A DNA stretch of 30,082 nucleotides. Source: JBAXLO01 sp037134755 (GTDB lineage: Bacteria; Bacteroidota; Bacteroidia; Bacteroidales; JACABE01). Both the position numbers and the translations under genes were made by a program. The stretch's first letter is position 1. Each line of letters opens with the position of its first letter. Where the stretch lies: positions 1-30,082 of the forward strand of contig JBAXLO010000031.1 in NCBI GenBank assembly GCA_037134755.1, written 5' to 3'. This document shows, in pieces, positions 7,909 through 15,965 of this stretch. The notes below the pieces were generated by a model that saw nothing but the letters and a program-made list of their open reading frames with translations, did no database searches and had not been told where the DNA came from.

Positions 7909-8871
7909 ATGCATAAAGAAACATTTTTATTAGATACATTTAGCTTTAGATTTCTCTTTTTAATTTTATTACTCTTCTCGTATAAAATTAATAATTCACA
8001 TAATCTTCCTTATTTTGATCGTTTAACTCAACAAAAAAACAATGTTGAAAAAATCATTAAGAAATGTAAGCAAAGGGATCATTTAAAGATATTAACCTGG
8101 AATATTTATATGCTCCCATATATTGGTGTAATGAATAACAACTCATCTCGAGCTGAATCTATTGGAGAAACACTCTTTCATTTGGATTATGATATTATAG
8201 TTTTTGAAGAAGCTTTTTATAGTAATTCCCGTAAACTTATCAAAAAAGAATTAGGGAATATTTATCCTTATATATATGGGCCTACTAATCCAGAGAAAAA
8301 TTATTTTGAAACAAATAGTGGAGTATGGGTGTTAAGCAAATTACCTTTAAAATTTATTAAATCCATCATTTATAATAAATCAAAAAGTTATGATGCTATA
8401 GCTAATAAAGGTGCAGTAATACTTGAAGGTAATTTTAATGGGAAATTATTTCAATTAGTTGCAACTCATCTACAGGCTGATGAATACAGCATAATAAGAG
8501 AGCAACAAATGGATCAATTGTCAAAAGAATTGATTAATCCATTTAAAGTAAAAGAAGTTCCGCAAATTATTTGTGGCGATTTCAATGTTAATGCAAAAGA
8601 TACAAGCGAATATAATAATATGGTAAGTAAGTTAAATGTAAGTAATGATTGGCATTTTAGTATGAATAACATATCTTTTGATGAGATAAACAATAAACTT
8701 GCAGCTACTGATAAACCTTCACCAAAAACATTAGATTATGTTTTTATTGGAAATGATTTTCTTAGGATTAAAATTAACAGAGCCTTAAAAAAGTTTATGG
8801 GAATCGATTCAGATGGGAAACAAATAGACTTATCTGATCATTATGCGCTAGAAGCTGATATAGTTTTTTAA
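7909..8871 (+). CDS. endonuclease/exonuclease/phosphatase-family phosphodiesterase, sphingomyelinase-like
   Basis: A 320-aa member of the Mg-dependent EEP superfamily. The motifs in order are TWNIYMLP (Asn65), RAESIGETL (81-89), DIIVFEEAF (metal Glu near 100), ATHLQADE (catalytic His187), CGDFNVNA (Asp224, Asn226), TLDYVFIG and LSDHYALE (Asp309/His311). The WN-x-YMLP, RA-x-x-I and THLQAD variants are those of bacterial neutral sphingomyelinases (sphingomyelinase C) rather than of exonuclease III. A hydrophobic stretch at residues 14-24 suggests a signal anchor or non-cleaved signal, so the enzyme probably acts outside the cytoplasm. It may cleave phospho-sphingolipids or related phosphodiesters; many Bacteroidota make their own sphingolipids. 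The stop is 1 nt from the stop of the convergent exporter gene. Confidence 0.82.
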   Translation: MHKETFLLDTFSFRFLFLILLLFSYKINNSHNLPYFDRLTQQKNNVEKIIKKCKQRDHLKILTWNIYMLPYIGVMNNNSSRAESIGETLFHLDYDIIVFEEAFYSNSRKLIKKELGNIYPYIYGPTNPEKNYFETNSGVWVLSKLPLKFIKSIIYNKSKSYDAIANKGAVILEGNFNGKLFQLVATHLQADEYSIIREQQMDQLSKELINPFKVKEVPQIICGDFNVNAKDTSEYNNMVSKLNVSNDWHFSMNNISFDEINNKLAATDKPSPKTLDYVFIGNDFLRIKINRALKKFMGIDSDGKQIDLSDHYALEADIVF

Positions 8872-8872
8872 T

Positions 8873-9496
8873 TTAAAGACACATTTTCCAGAATATAAAA
8901 CAGCCACTTCCTATCATTACTATACCAACAAGTTTATTTATTAAAAATAAAAAGTTCTCTTTTAATATCTTTTGTAATCTACTTGCAAAAAAACATTTCA
9001 CAACGTCAAAGAATAGTGAGGTTGCAAAAATAGTGCCAATAAAGATATAGGATTCTATACTTTTTATTCCATAAGCTCCACTGGATATGCTTACTACTCC
9101 TAACCAAAATAAAAGGTTAAAAGGATTACTTGTATTAAAGATGTACCCTCGCAAAATATATCCTATATGTTTTAAATAGATTGGAAGTTCTTTTTTAGTA
9201 TCAACAACAGTTCCTATTTTCTTCTTCTTTATTAAAGATATAACTCCAAATCCTATTAAAACAATCGATGCAATTAGCCCTAACCAAATTGAATTTCTTA
9301 CGTTTCCTGATAAAGATTTTACAGAGAATAATGCAATATACATAAAGGTAAAATCACTTAAGAAAAACCCTGTTAAAAAGAGCATCCCTCTTTTTAAGCC
9401 ATGATTAATTGTTGTTTGCATCAAAGCCCAAAACCCGGGTCCAAAAGAAAATGCAATAGTTAACCCAAATATAAATCCACTTATAATTACTTTCAT
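8873..9496 (-). CDS. LysE/RhtB-family exporter
   Basis: A 207-aa integral membrane protein with about six hydrophobic segments. The N-terminus IISGFIFGLTIAFSFGPGFW has the LysE-family pattern in which a Gly/Pro-rich turn (x-x-GP) follows the first helix, then INHGLKRGMLFLTGFFLSD. The family exports amino acids and related small solutes. The substrate is not deducible. NTSNPFNLLFWLGV at about residue 121 matches the conserved NP-x-x-x-x-FW motif preceding the fourth segment. The gene is monocistronic, converging on the phosphodiesterase gene. Confidence 0.85.
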   Translation of the reverse strand: MKVIISGFIFGLTIAFSFGPGFWALMQTTINHGLKRGMLFLTGFFLSDFTFMYIALFSVKSLSGNVRNSIWLGLIASIVLIGFGVISLIKKKKIGTVVDTKKELPIYLKHIGYILRGYIFNTSNPFNLLFWLGVVSISSGAYGIKSIESYIFIGTIFATSLFFDVVKCFFASRLQKILKENFLFLINKLVGIVMIGSGCFIFWKMCL

Positions 9497-9510
9497 ATAC
9501 TATATTTTAC

Positions 9511-9540
9511 AAAAAAAAGGGGGAACAATTGTTCCCCCCT
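9511..9540 (-). terminator. Rho-independent terminator for the secretome genes
   Basis: A perfect self-complementary 20-mer (9519-9538, GGGGGAAC-AATT-GTTCCCCC) is followed on the minus strand by eight T residues (complement of A at 9511-9518). It lies 38 nt beyond the stop of the 1044-aa protein and just before the LysE gene start, so it insulates the exporter from the upstream transcript. Confidence 0.88.
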
Positions 9541-9578
9541 TCCTGTCAAAATAAAAAAATTAGATTTTACTAATTCTT

Positions 9579-12500
9579 TTATTTGTTTATAACTACTTTT
9601 TGTACTCTTACAAATTTATCGTTAATAACTTTTATCATATAAACACCATTTGCAAGGTTGCTTACATTGATAGATTGTAGTTGATTAGCATATACAGTTG
9701 TTTCAAGAACAATTTGTTTTCCATTTATGTCGAACATTTGAACTTTTGAGTTTTCAGAAACTTCAATATTCAATTTATCTTTAGCAGGATTTGGGAATAT
9801 CTGAACATTTTGATTGTTTTGATTTTCTGAAATACCGGCTGATGATGTTGTTAATACTATGGTAGCAAGAGATCCATTGATATAAGCTGTAACTGAATTA
9901 AGATCTGTAGTATTGATAGCTCCGTCAAGATTATGGAATTGTATCATAACTAAATCTGCATTAGTTTGGATAGGTGTTCCTGTAGATGAGGTAGCAGTAT
10001 ATCTTAAAGTACTGTCAGTTGTATTGTAGTATGTGTAACCATCAAGATAAGTTGTTTGATTAAGAATAGTATCAAAAACGATATGAGTTTGATTAAACTT
10101 AGTTGCAAAATCAAGACCGTTAACAGTGTTAGGAGAATGAATTAAAACAGGTATTTGAATATTATTTGATGTATAAATAGCATTAGCAACATCAAAAATA
10201 ACTGTATCGGTAGCTAAAGCTTGTAAGCTTTTTAAAGTTCCGCTTGAAGTTAGATTTTTGTAACTACCATCAATATCACCTAATAATATACCCATATAAG
10301 TTTCGTTCAAAATTTGAGGACATCCTGTATAATCGTTAATAGGAACCGCAAGACAGAATGGGATTTGAGGAACATTAGATTTAGAAAAACCTGTTCCATC
10401 ACTCAAAGGATAAGTAGAAGAGATATGGTAAGCAGGAGAATTTAATCTTGAGTTATCAACAAATATCCAGTCTTTTGACTTTGGACCTAATGATTGACCA
10501 GCAGCATTATAATTCCATGATTGTTTGAATTCAGGAATCTTTTTAATAATTCTTTGGTTTAATTGAGAAATATCACCGGCACTTATTACACCGTCCATAT
10601 TAACATCCATAGCAACAATTTGATAAACGTTTGGTACAAATGATGGGTCAGATGTAATTACTTTTTTAGCTAAATAAACATCATAAGCACTTAAAACCGA
10701 CATCATAGTAACTGTATCATTGATATCTCTATTGATAGTAATTGCAGGACCATTTTGAACATTATATGTAAAGCCACCTAAAGTATCAGGTTGAACAGCT
10801 GTAGCTGACATATTGCTACATGTGCTATCTTGACCATATATATTTGTTATTAAATGTTGTGTAGGATTAGCTGCATTGTACTGAATAGGAGCATATCCAT
10901 TCCAGAATTCAACTGCTGCATTGAAAACAGAGTTTTTATAAGTAGTATATTTACCAGGATCAACTGATTTGTTTGCAACTCCATTTGAATAAGATTCTTG
11001 TAAAGAAGAAACAGAAACAACTGTTGTATCAACAGAATTGAAACTACCTGATTTAGTAAATTCAACATTAAATAAATTACCTACTCCATGGAAAGAAGTT
11101 CCGGTAGGAGCATTTGCATTTAAAGATAATGATATGTTGATTTTACCGGCTGCTGCATTGAAATAACTTGAAATATCATAATAAGTACTGTTTACTAAGC
11201 TATTTGTTTTACTGATAGTAAAGGTTGGACCTATTTTAGTATTATCATAACTCATTACAATATCATAACCAATTACATTGTTAACAGTATCAATTGCTAT
11301 AACAGGTAAAGAAAACAATCCATCAAGACATGAATTAGAAACTGAACCAACTTTATAATGAACATTAGGATCAGCTATTACTAAACTTACTACAGACGAA
11401 GTAGTAGTAGCACCTCTGTTATCAGTAGCTATTGCAGTAATATTAGCAGTGCCTATAACACTAGTCCAATTGATAGTATAAGGTGATGAATTGATAGTTC
11501 CTATAGAAACTCCGTTTACAAAGAATTGTACACTTGCTACAGTTCCATCAATATCAGTAGCAGTAGCGTTAATAGTAACAACCGCAGGTGCAAAATAATG
11601 AGCTCCTGTTACTGGTGAAGTAATACTAACTGTTGGAGCCTGATTAGGAGCAACAAATAAAGTGTCATTAACAGATGTTTTTGTTATACCATCATTTCCT
11701 GTAGCTACTGCTGTTAGGATATGTGTGCCTGTTACACCAGTATAATTAGCTGAATATGGAGAAGTATTGTCAACACCAATTGAAGTGCCATCAACAAAAA
11801 ACTCAACATTAGAAACTGTACCTGAAACGTAAGAAGCAGTTGCATTAATAGCAACAACATCACCGGTAATTGCATGTGTGTTGTTTGAAGGACTTGTTAT
11901 GCTAACTACAGGAGTAGTATTAAGAGTCCCTGATAATGAAGCTATAGAAAGTTCCATTTGACCGTTATACATAACAGGATTGCTTGAAACATAATTTTGA
12001 GTTCCACCTGTTGGAGTACCTATTTGAATGTTTAAAGCATAATTAAATACACCATCAGTTGTGATCTGTGCAATTAACACTCTATTAGTAGTGTCAAGAC
12101 CTTGAACGCCACCTAAAACAGACCATGCACCATTAGTAACTGTAAAATCGTTACCAGCGTTGCTTGTAGCATCAAATACACCTATTACTGCATCAAGACC
12201 AAGAGTTGTGATTGATGAAAGAGTTCCGGGCATCATACCGTCTTCTGTTTTAACAGGTATTCCAGCATGTGAATCTGCATTTTGTAATAAACCATCAAGA
12301 TTAGTAATAGCTCCATCGGTATCAACAGTTTTAAGAACACCAAACTTTCCGGCTGCTGCACCACCTGCGGAAATCCAAGAGTCTAACATAACAGTATTCT
12401 TTTGAGTGTGAGCAACAGTAATACTATTAGGTGTTGTAGCACCATAATCTTCGTTATTAAAAAAGCCTGTAGTTGTATGAAATACTAAATTATGATTAGC

Positions 12501-12713
12501 ATTGCCATAAGCCATTTGAAAAGAATAGCCTGGAAGCATATCAGCATATATTCTATATGTAATAGATCCAACAGGTAGAACACCATGACTTGCAGCCGCA
12601 TCAGCTGCATTTGAAATGTAGTATTTCTCTACAGTGATGTTTTGCAAGCCATTTTGAGCTTTAGCGAAAACACCAAGTATAACAAGTACTACTACAAATA
12701 ATATTTTTTTCAT
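9579..12713 (-). CDS. large T9SS-secreted protein: paralogous domain, Ig-like x2, cohesin-like x2, dockerin-like
   Basis: A 1044-aa exported protein. A signal peptide covers residues 1-19 (cut after FAKA). Residues 21-245 are the N-terminal domain shared with three other proteins here (VEKYYISN, TYRI, MAYGN, FFNNEDYGATTP, MLDSW, IGTPTGG). Two Ig-like repeats follow at about 268-353 and 359-446, each opening with VSITSP and containing VEFFVDG / VQFFVNG. Residues 452-600 resemble a cohesin-type beta sandwich (VIGYDIVMSYDNTKIG). The segment DVNMDGVISAGD at 703-714 is a dockerin/EF-hand-like loop, with GDIDGSY near 812 as a possible second loop. Residues 836-955 look like another cohesin-type sandwich. 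The last 75 residues are a T9SS type A sorting domain (IFPNPAKDKLNI ... GVYMIKV). The gene follows the beta-helix gene by 39 nt and is probably co-transcribed. Module boundaries are by eye. Confidence 0.85.
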   Translation of the reverse strand: MKKILFVVVLVILGVFAKAQNGLQNITVEKYYISNAADAAASHGVLPVGSITYRIYADMLPGYSFQMAYGNANHNLVFHTTTGFFNNEDYGATTPNSITVAHTQKNTVMLDSWISAGGAAAGKFGVLKTVDTDGAITNLDGLLQNADSHAGIPVKTEDGMMPGTLSSITTLGLDAVIGVFDATSNAGNDFTVTNGAWSVLGGVQGLDTTNRVLIAQITTDGVFNYALNIQIGTPTGGTQNYVSSNPVMYNGQMELSIASLSGTLNTTPVVSITSPSNNTHAITGDVVAINATASYVSGTVSNVEFFVDGTSIGVDNTSPYSANYTGVTGTHILTAVATGNDGITKTSVNDTLFVAPNQAPTVSITSPVTGAHYFAPAVVTINATATDIDGTVASVQFFVNGVSIGTINSSPYTINWTSVIGTANITAIATDNRGATTTSSVVSLVIADPNVHYKVGSVSNSCLDGLFSLPVIAIDTVNNVIGYDIVMSYDNTKIGPTFTISKTNSLVNSTYYDISSYFNAAAGKINISLSLNANAPTGTSFHGVGNLFNVEFTKSGSFNSVDTTVVSVSSLQESYSNGVANKSVDPGKYTTYKNSVFNAAVEFWNGYAPIQYNAANPTQHLITNIYGQDSTCSNMSATAVQPDTLGGFTYNVQNGPAITINRDINDTVTMMSVLSAYDVYLAKKVITSDPSFVPNVYQIVAMDVNMDGVISAGDISQLNQRIIKKIPEFKQSWNYNAAGQSLGPKSKDWIFVDNSRLNSPAYHISSTYPLSDGTGFSKSNVPQIPFCLAVPINDYTGCPQILNETYMGILLGDIDGSYKNLTSSGTLKSLQALATDTVIFDVANAIYTSNNIQIPVLIHSPNTVNGLDFATKFNQTHIVFDTILNQTTYLDGYTYYNTTDSTLRYTATSSTGTPIQTNADLVMIQFHNLDGAINTTDLNSVTAYINGSLATIVLTTSSAGISENQNNQNVQIFPNPAKDKLNIEVSENSKVQMFDINGKQIVLETTVYANQLQSINVSNLANGVYMIKVINDKFVRVQKVVINK

Positions 12714-12752
12714 TGTATGAAATATTTATAAATTTATAATTTTTAAATATTC

Positions 12753-14600
12753 TTATTTATCTAATTGACCAAATTTACCAATAAATATACTGAAATCATT
12801 AATGTCAGTAACACCGTCATTATTTAAATCAGTAGGATTATCATATTGTAAATTGCTTGATACAGGAATTGTAAATCCATTATCTGTAGATAACCAACTT
12901 GATTTTGTTGCATCAAAAGCACCTCTGTAGCTAACTATGTCAAAGAAACCATCTTTAGGAGGAGTCATTGCAGCATTGCCATTAGCCGCAGAAGGCAAAT
13001 TAGTTGTAGGAACTGCATGATATTTATCAGAAAAATCAGTATGTGCAGTATTCCAAGCCCATTTAAAATCAATACCAGGAACAGATGCAGGATGTGTATT
13101 ACCATCATTGTAAAATTGTACAGTATCAGCTGCACTTGCAGGAGTTGCATCTTTATATAACCAATTACCAGAACCTGGATTAGAAGTCATAGTTCCTTTT
13201 GTAATCCAATAAGAAACACCATTAGGAGTAGTTAAACCAGTTTGATTGCAATGAATAAAAGTATTATTTTTTACAATTAATGAATGATATTTTGCATTTT
13301 GTGCAGCTCCATAACCAGAACCTGTTGGATAAGTTGAGTTAACATATACATCAGATAAATCATCAGTCCAGTTATCATAAGCATCACCACCTTTACCATT
13401 ACCTGTTCCTTGTCTAGCTGTAGCAAGGTGTAAACCTGAACGGAAATTAGCAAAGACATTATTAACGAAAGTACCTTCGGTAAGTTCTTTAGCTTGTATA
13501 GCAGCAGCACCTGTATTATCAGCAGCAGGTATAATATGACCATTGCTTATTAATGTGCAATTGTAGATCAAAGGATGTGAACGATCAAAAGTTGTAGAAC
13601 TTGCTTGGTCATCAGCATCACATTCAAAACCATTATCAGTTGAGTGTAATCCGGTTAAACTGTCACCAGCCATACCAAAACAGAACTGCATTCTTCCACT
13701 CCAACCTAAATCATAATCATAAAAATCATCATCACCATATAATACAGAACAATGTTTTAAATCAACAGTACCACCAAATAATTCAAAATTATCATCAGCA
13801 GCAGCTACAGTTTCGCAATATTCTATTTTAGTTCCACGACCAATTGAATATAAAGAAATACCGTTTAATTCGTTACCAGCTGTATTACCACCTATAAGAG
13901 CACCTGCATGACGAACAGATACATATCTTAAGATACCAGAGTTATCATTATCATTAAAAACTGTAGGAATGCTAACAGTTTGTCCGTTTGCTGTAGTGAT
14001 AGTATCGCCTGCTCCCCACATAGTTTTATTTGTGTTGTCAGCACCCTCTATATACCCAACACCGTTCCATGGAGAACCTTTTTTACCGCTACCATAGTTA
14101 TAAGCAGTCAATAAGTTGTTAGAAGCCATACCACACATAACAAATCCACCCCAATCGCCTACATTAGTAACTGAATAAGTTCCATCTAATGGATCAGTGT
14201 TACCTGTCATAATAATTTTGCAATTAGGTTTACCATCAGCAATAATTTTACCACCTCTTTCAACTATAAGACAAGAAGCTTGTACAGGATCATTAGTAAA
14301 AATACCTTTAAGAACTGTACCTGGTTCAATAGTAAGAGTTACTCCATATCCAACAAAAATCTTTTTGTTAAATGTGTAGATCTTGTCGCATGTTAGCGTT
14401 GTGTTAACTTGAATTTCAGATTGATTTGCATTTAAAGAAACAGCTAAAGTTGCAAGATCAACTACTGTTCTTGAATTTACTGGAACAGGGCAACCGCATT
14501 CTGCACCGTTGTTTTGGTCACTACCTATTTGCGCAAAGCTTGTAGTTACCGACATGGCTACAATAACGATAGCCGAAACGAATTTGAAAATTTTGTTCAT
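12753..14600 (-). CDS. secreted parallel beta-helix protein with C-terminal dockerin-like repeat
   Basis: A 615-aa protein with a signal peptide (residues 1-23, cut after TSFA). The body has the short-strand, Asn/Gly/Asp-rich look of a right-handed parallel beta-helix: NKKIFVGYGVTLTIEPGTVL, VERGGKIIADGKPNCKI, GDWGGFVMCG, LRYVSVRHAGA, IEYCETVAAADDNFELFGG, LKHCSVLYGDDDFYDYDLGW. Such proteins in Bacteroidota are surface or secreted and often lie near TonB-dependent receptors; enzyme activity is not shown. The C-terminus (from about 590, DLNNDGVTDINDFSIFIGKF) is one dockerin/EF-hand-like loop, and there is no T9SS sorting domain after it. A CGCPVPV segment follows the signal peptide. It heads a probable two-gene transcript with the cohesin-bearing protein downstream. 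Confidence 0.8.
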   Translation of the reverse strand: MNKIFKFVSAIVIVAMSVTTSFAQIGSDQNNGAECGCPVPVNSRTVVDLATLAVSLNANQSEIQVNTTLTCDKIYTFNKKIFVGYGVTLTIEPGTVLKGIFTNDPVQASCLIVERGGKIIADGKPNCKIIMTGNTDPLDGTYSVTNVGDWGGFVMCGMASNNLLTAYNYGSGKKGSPWNGVGYIEGADNTNKTMWGAGDTITTANGQTVSIPTVFNDNDNSGILRYVSVRHAGALIGGNTAGNELNGISLYSIGRGTKIEYCETVAAADDNFELFGGTVDLKHCSVLYGDDDFYDYDLGWSGRMQFCFGMAGDSLTGLHSTDNGFECDADDQASSTTFDRSHPLIYNCTLISNGHIIPAADNTGAAAIQAKELTEGTFVNNVFANFRSGLHLATARQGTGNGKGGDAYDNWTDDLSDVYVNSTYPTGSGYGAAQNAKYHSLIVKNNTFIHCNQTGLTTPNGVSYWITKGTMTSNPGSGNWLYKDATPASAADTVQFYNDGNTHPASVPGIDFKWAWNTAHTDFSDKYHAVPTTNLPSAANGNAAMTPPKDGFFDIVSYRGAFDATKSSWLSTDNGFTIPVSSNLQYDNPTDLNNDGVTDINDFSIFIGKFGQLDK

Positions 14601-14658
14601 TTTTTTTAATTTGAATTTGTTGTTTTAAAATTATTTTTTTAATGTTTAATTTACCCGG

Positions 14659-14666
14659 CAAAAGTA
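14659..14666 (-). promoter_or_regulatory. candidate -7 box for the beta-helix gene
   Basis: The minus strand reads TACTTTTG, matching TAnnTTTG, 58 nt upstream of the ATG at 14598-14600. The leader between is strongly A/T. There is no clear -33 element. The remainder of the gene-free gap 14601-15177 is AT-rich and contains the palindromic repeat cluster listed separately. Confidence 0.4.
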
Positions 14667-14991
14667 CCAACTGAATGTTAACTCATAATGAAGAGAATCT
14701 TATCAAATAATTATTTTAATGTTAAGAAATAGGAAAGTTTATAGGGGTAATATAAACTTATTGTATACGATTTTTTTTATTATGTTTTTTACCAAATGAT
14801 TAGCTAATATCAGTAAACTTTGTTTGTTAATTTAATTGTACAGTTTTTTAAATATTATTTTCTTTTATTAATGCAATAGCATTTTTTCTTGCTTATTTTT
14901 TTTATAATCTTACCTATTTATTTTTAGATTTTCACTATTTTCCGATGCTTTAATTATAATTTAGACTGGCAAAAATGCTCTCTATTGATCA

Positions 14992-15108
14992 TTTTACGCA
15001 ATCATTCGAAGACTTTAAGATATCATAACATGATCAAATGATATCTTAAAGTCATCAAATGATATCTTAACATGACCAAAGGATCACGTAAAACGATTTT
15101 GCGTGATC
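14992..15108. repeat. palindromic repeat cluster in a gene-free gap
   Basis: Three nested structures are visible. (1) A perfect 16-bp inverted repeat, GACTTTAAGATATCAT at 15011-15026 and its complement at 15038-15053, with an 11-nt loop. (2) Three tandem 21-bp units at 15033-15053, 15054-15074 and 15075-15095; the first two share ATCAAATGATATCTTAA exactly and the third matches about 14 of 21. (3) A 12-bp stem with one G-T pair, GATCACGTAAAA at 15082-15093 and TTTTGCGTGATC at 15097-15108, loop CGA. The left flank TTTTACG at 14992-14998 is complementary to the third unit, so 14992-15093 also forms one long imperfect inverted repeat ending in the same GATATCAT core. It lies in the gap between two secretome transcripts. 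No protein-coding frame is credible (stops within about 20 codons). Confidence 0.75.
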
Positions 15109-15177
15109 TTTTATCAACTAAAAAATACTATGAAACGATTAAGGGGTTTGATAAAACTACCTTTGGATATTATTTAA

Positions 15178-15957
15178 TCAATCTTTTACACAACGAATAC
15201 TAAACCCATAAGTATTGGGTCCGTAGTATCTGAAAATATTTGGTTTGTTATAATCCAGGTATCTATATAAAGGTTTATTATTGTATTTTGAAGATGTCCA
15301 CCAAAACCCTGTTGAAAAAGTTCCGGGATTACCCCAAATACCATTAAACATACAGCAACCACCACCAATAGCTGAGAATCCACTTTCATTGGTACCCCAT
15401 GTATTATAAATATCACTTGGAGATATCCATCCGGTATAGATTTTCATTTTATTACCTTCTACACTACCTCGCCAATTCATTTTGTTAGCATCATCAGAAC
15501 TCATTCCTAAATTTTCTTCTAATGTTTTCCATTCGTCATCACTAGGTACATGCCAACCTTGTGGTGCTATGTTTCTGCTATCAAAAACTGAATATGCATT
15601 ATATAAAAATCCAAATAATTTCCCTTTGTAATTTTGTGATGTACTATCTAAACTATTAATAATACAATAAGCACCAGACGTTAAATTATTCCATTTTGCT
15701 GAATCTAAATTATAGCTTATATATGATACATAAATTATAGAATCACCATTACGATATCTTTTTACTTTCAGGTTTTCAGCCATCCACCATTGAGAACCAA
15801 TTTTAACAGTCTTATATATATTACCATCAATATCAGTAACTGTACTTGTGTCATTTACTGGAATATTATTGTCTTTTTTACAACTATTTAAAAGAATAAA
15901 AATAAAAAATATCAATAATAAAATGGATGACTTGCCTAATTTAATCTGATGCTTCAT
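15178..15957 (-). CDS. FISUMP-domain lipoprotein
   Basis: A 259-aa exported lipoprotein. The signal runs to a lipobox LLNSC with Cys26 as the lipidation site, followed by KKDNN. Residues 38-259 form a FISUMP (Fibrobacter succinogenes major paralogous) domain: TVTDIDGNIYKTVKIGSQWW, MAENLKVKRYRNGDSI, GKLFGFLYNAYSV, GWHVPSDDEWKTLE, NESGFSAIGGG, GFWWTSS and the terminal GFSIRCVKD. The fold is related to formylglycine-generating-enzyme-like domains, but the function is unknown. The start is 8 nt after the stop of the 443-aa T9SS protein, so it is the last gene of the receptor transcript. A second FISUMP protein is encoded at 22668-23789. Confidence 0.88.
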   Translation of the reverse strand: MKHQIKLGKSSILLLIFFIFILLNSCKKDNNIPVNDTSTVTDIDGNIYKTVKIGSQWWMAENLKVKRYRNGDSIIYVSYISYNLDSAKWNNLTSGAYCIINSLDSTSQNYKGKLFGFLYNAYSVFDSRNIAPQGWHVPSDDEWKTLEENLGMSSDDANKMNWRGSVEGNKMKIYTGWISPSDIYNTWGTNESGFSAIGGGCCMFNGIWGNPGTFSTGFWWTSSKYNNKPLYRYLDYNKPNIFRYYGPNTYGFSIRCVKD

Positions 15958-15965
15958 AAATATTT

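Noticed and set aside
10850..11068. Alternative minus-strand frames inside the large secretome genes (also at 12965, 13277 and 15186)
   Set aside because: They are out of frame with clear domains (cohesin-like, beta-helix, FISUMP), have Leu/Ile-rich low-complexity translations and no start context of their own.
13601..13831. Open frame on the plus strand within the beta-helix gene
   Set aside because: It lies fully inside a strongly supported gene on the other strand and its His/Gln/Asn-rich translation has no recognisable domain; the same goes for plus-strand frames at 3545, 4071, 5548, 6034, 12160, 14197, 16654, 21941, 24710 and 25992.
15033..15095. CRISPR array
   Set aside because: The three 21-bp units directly abut with no spacers and degrade by the third copy; no cas genes are present in the window.
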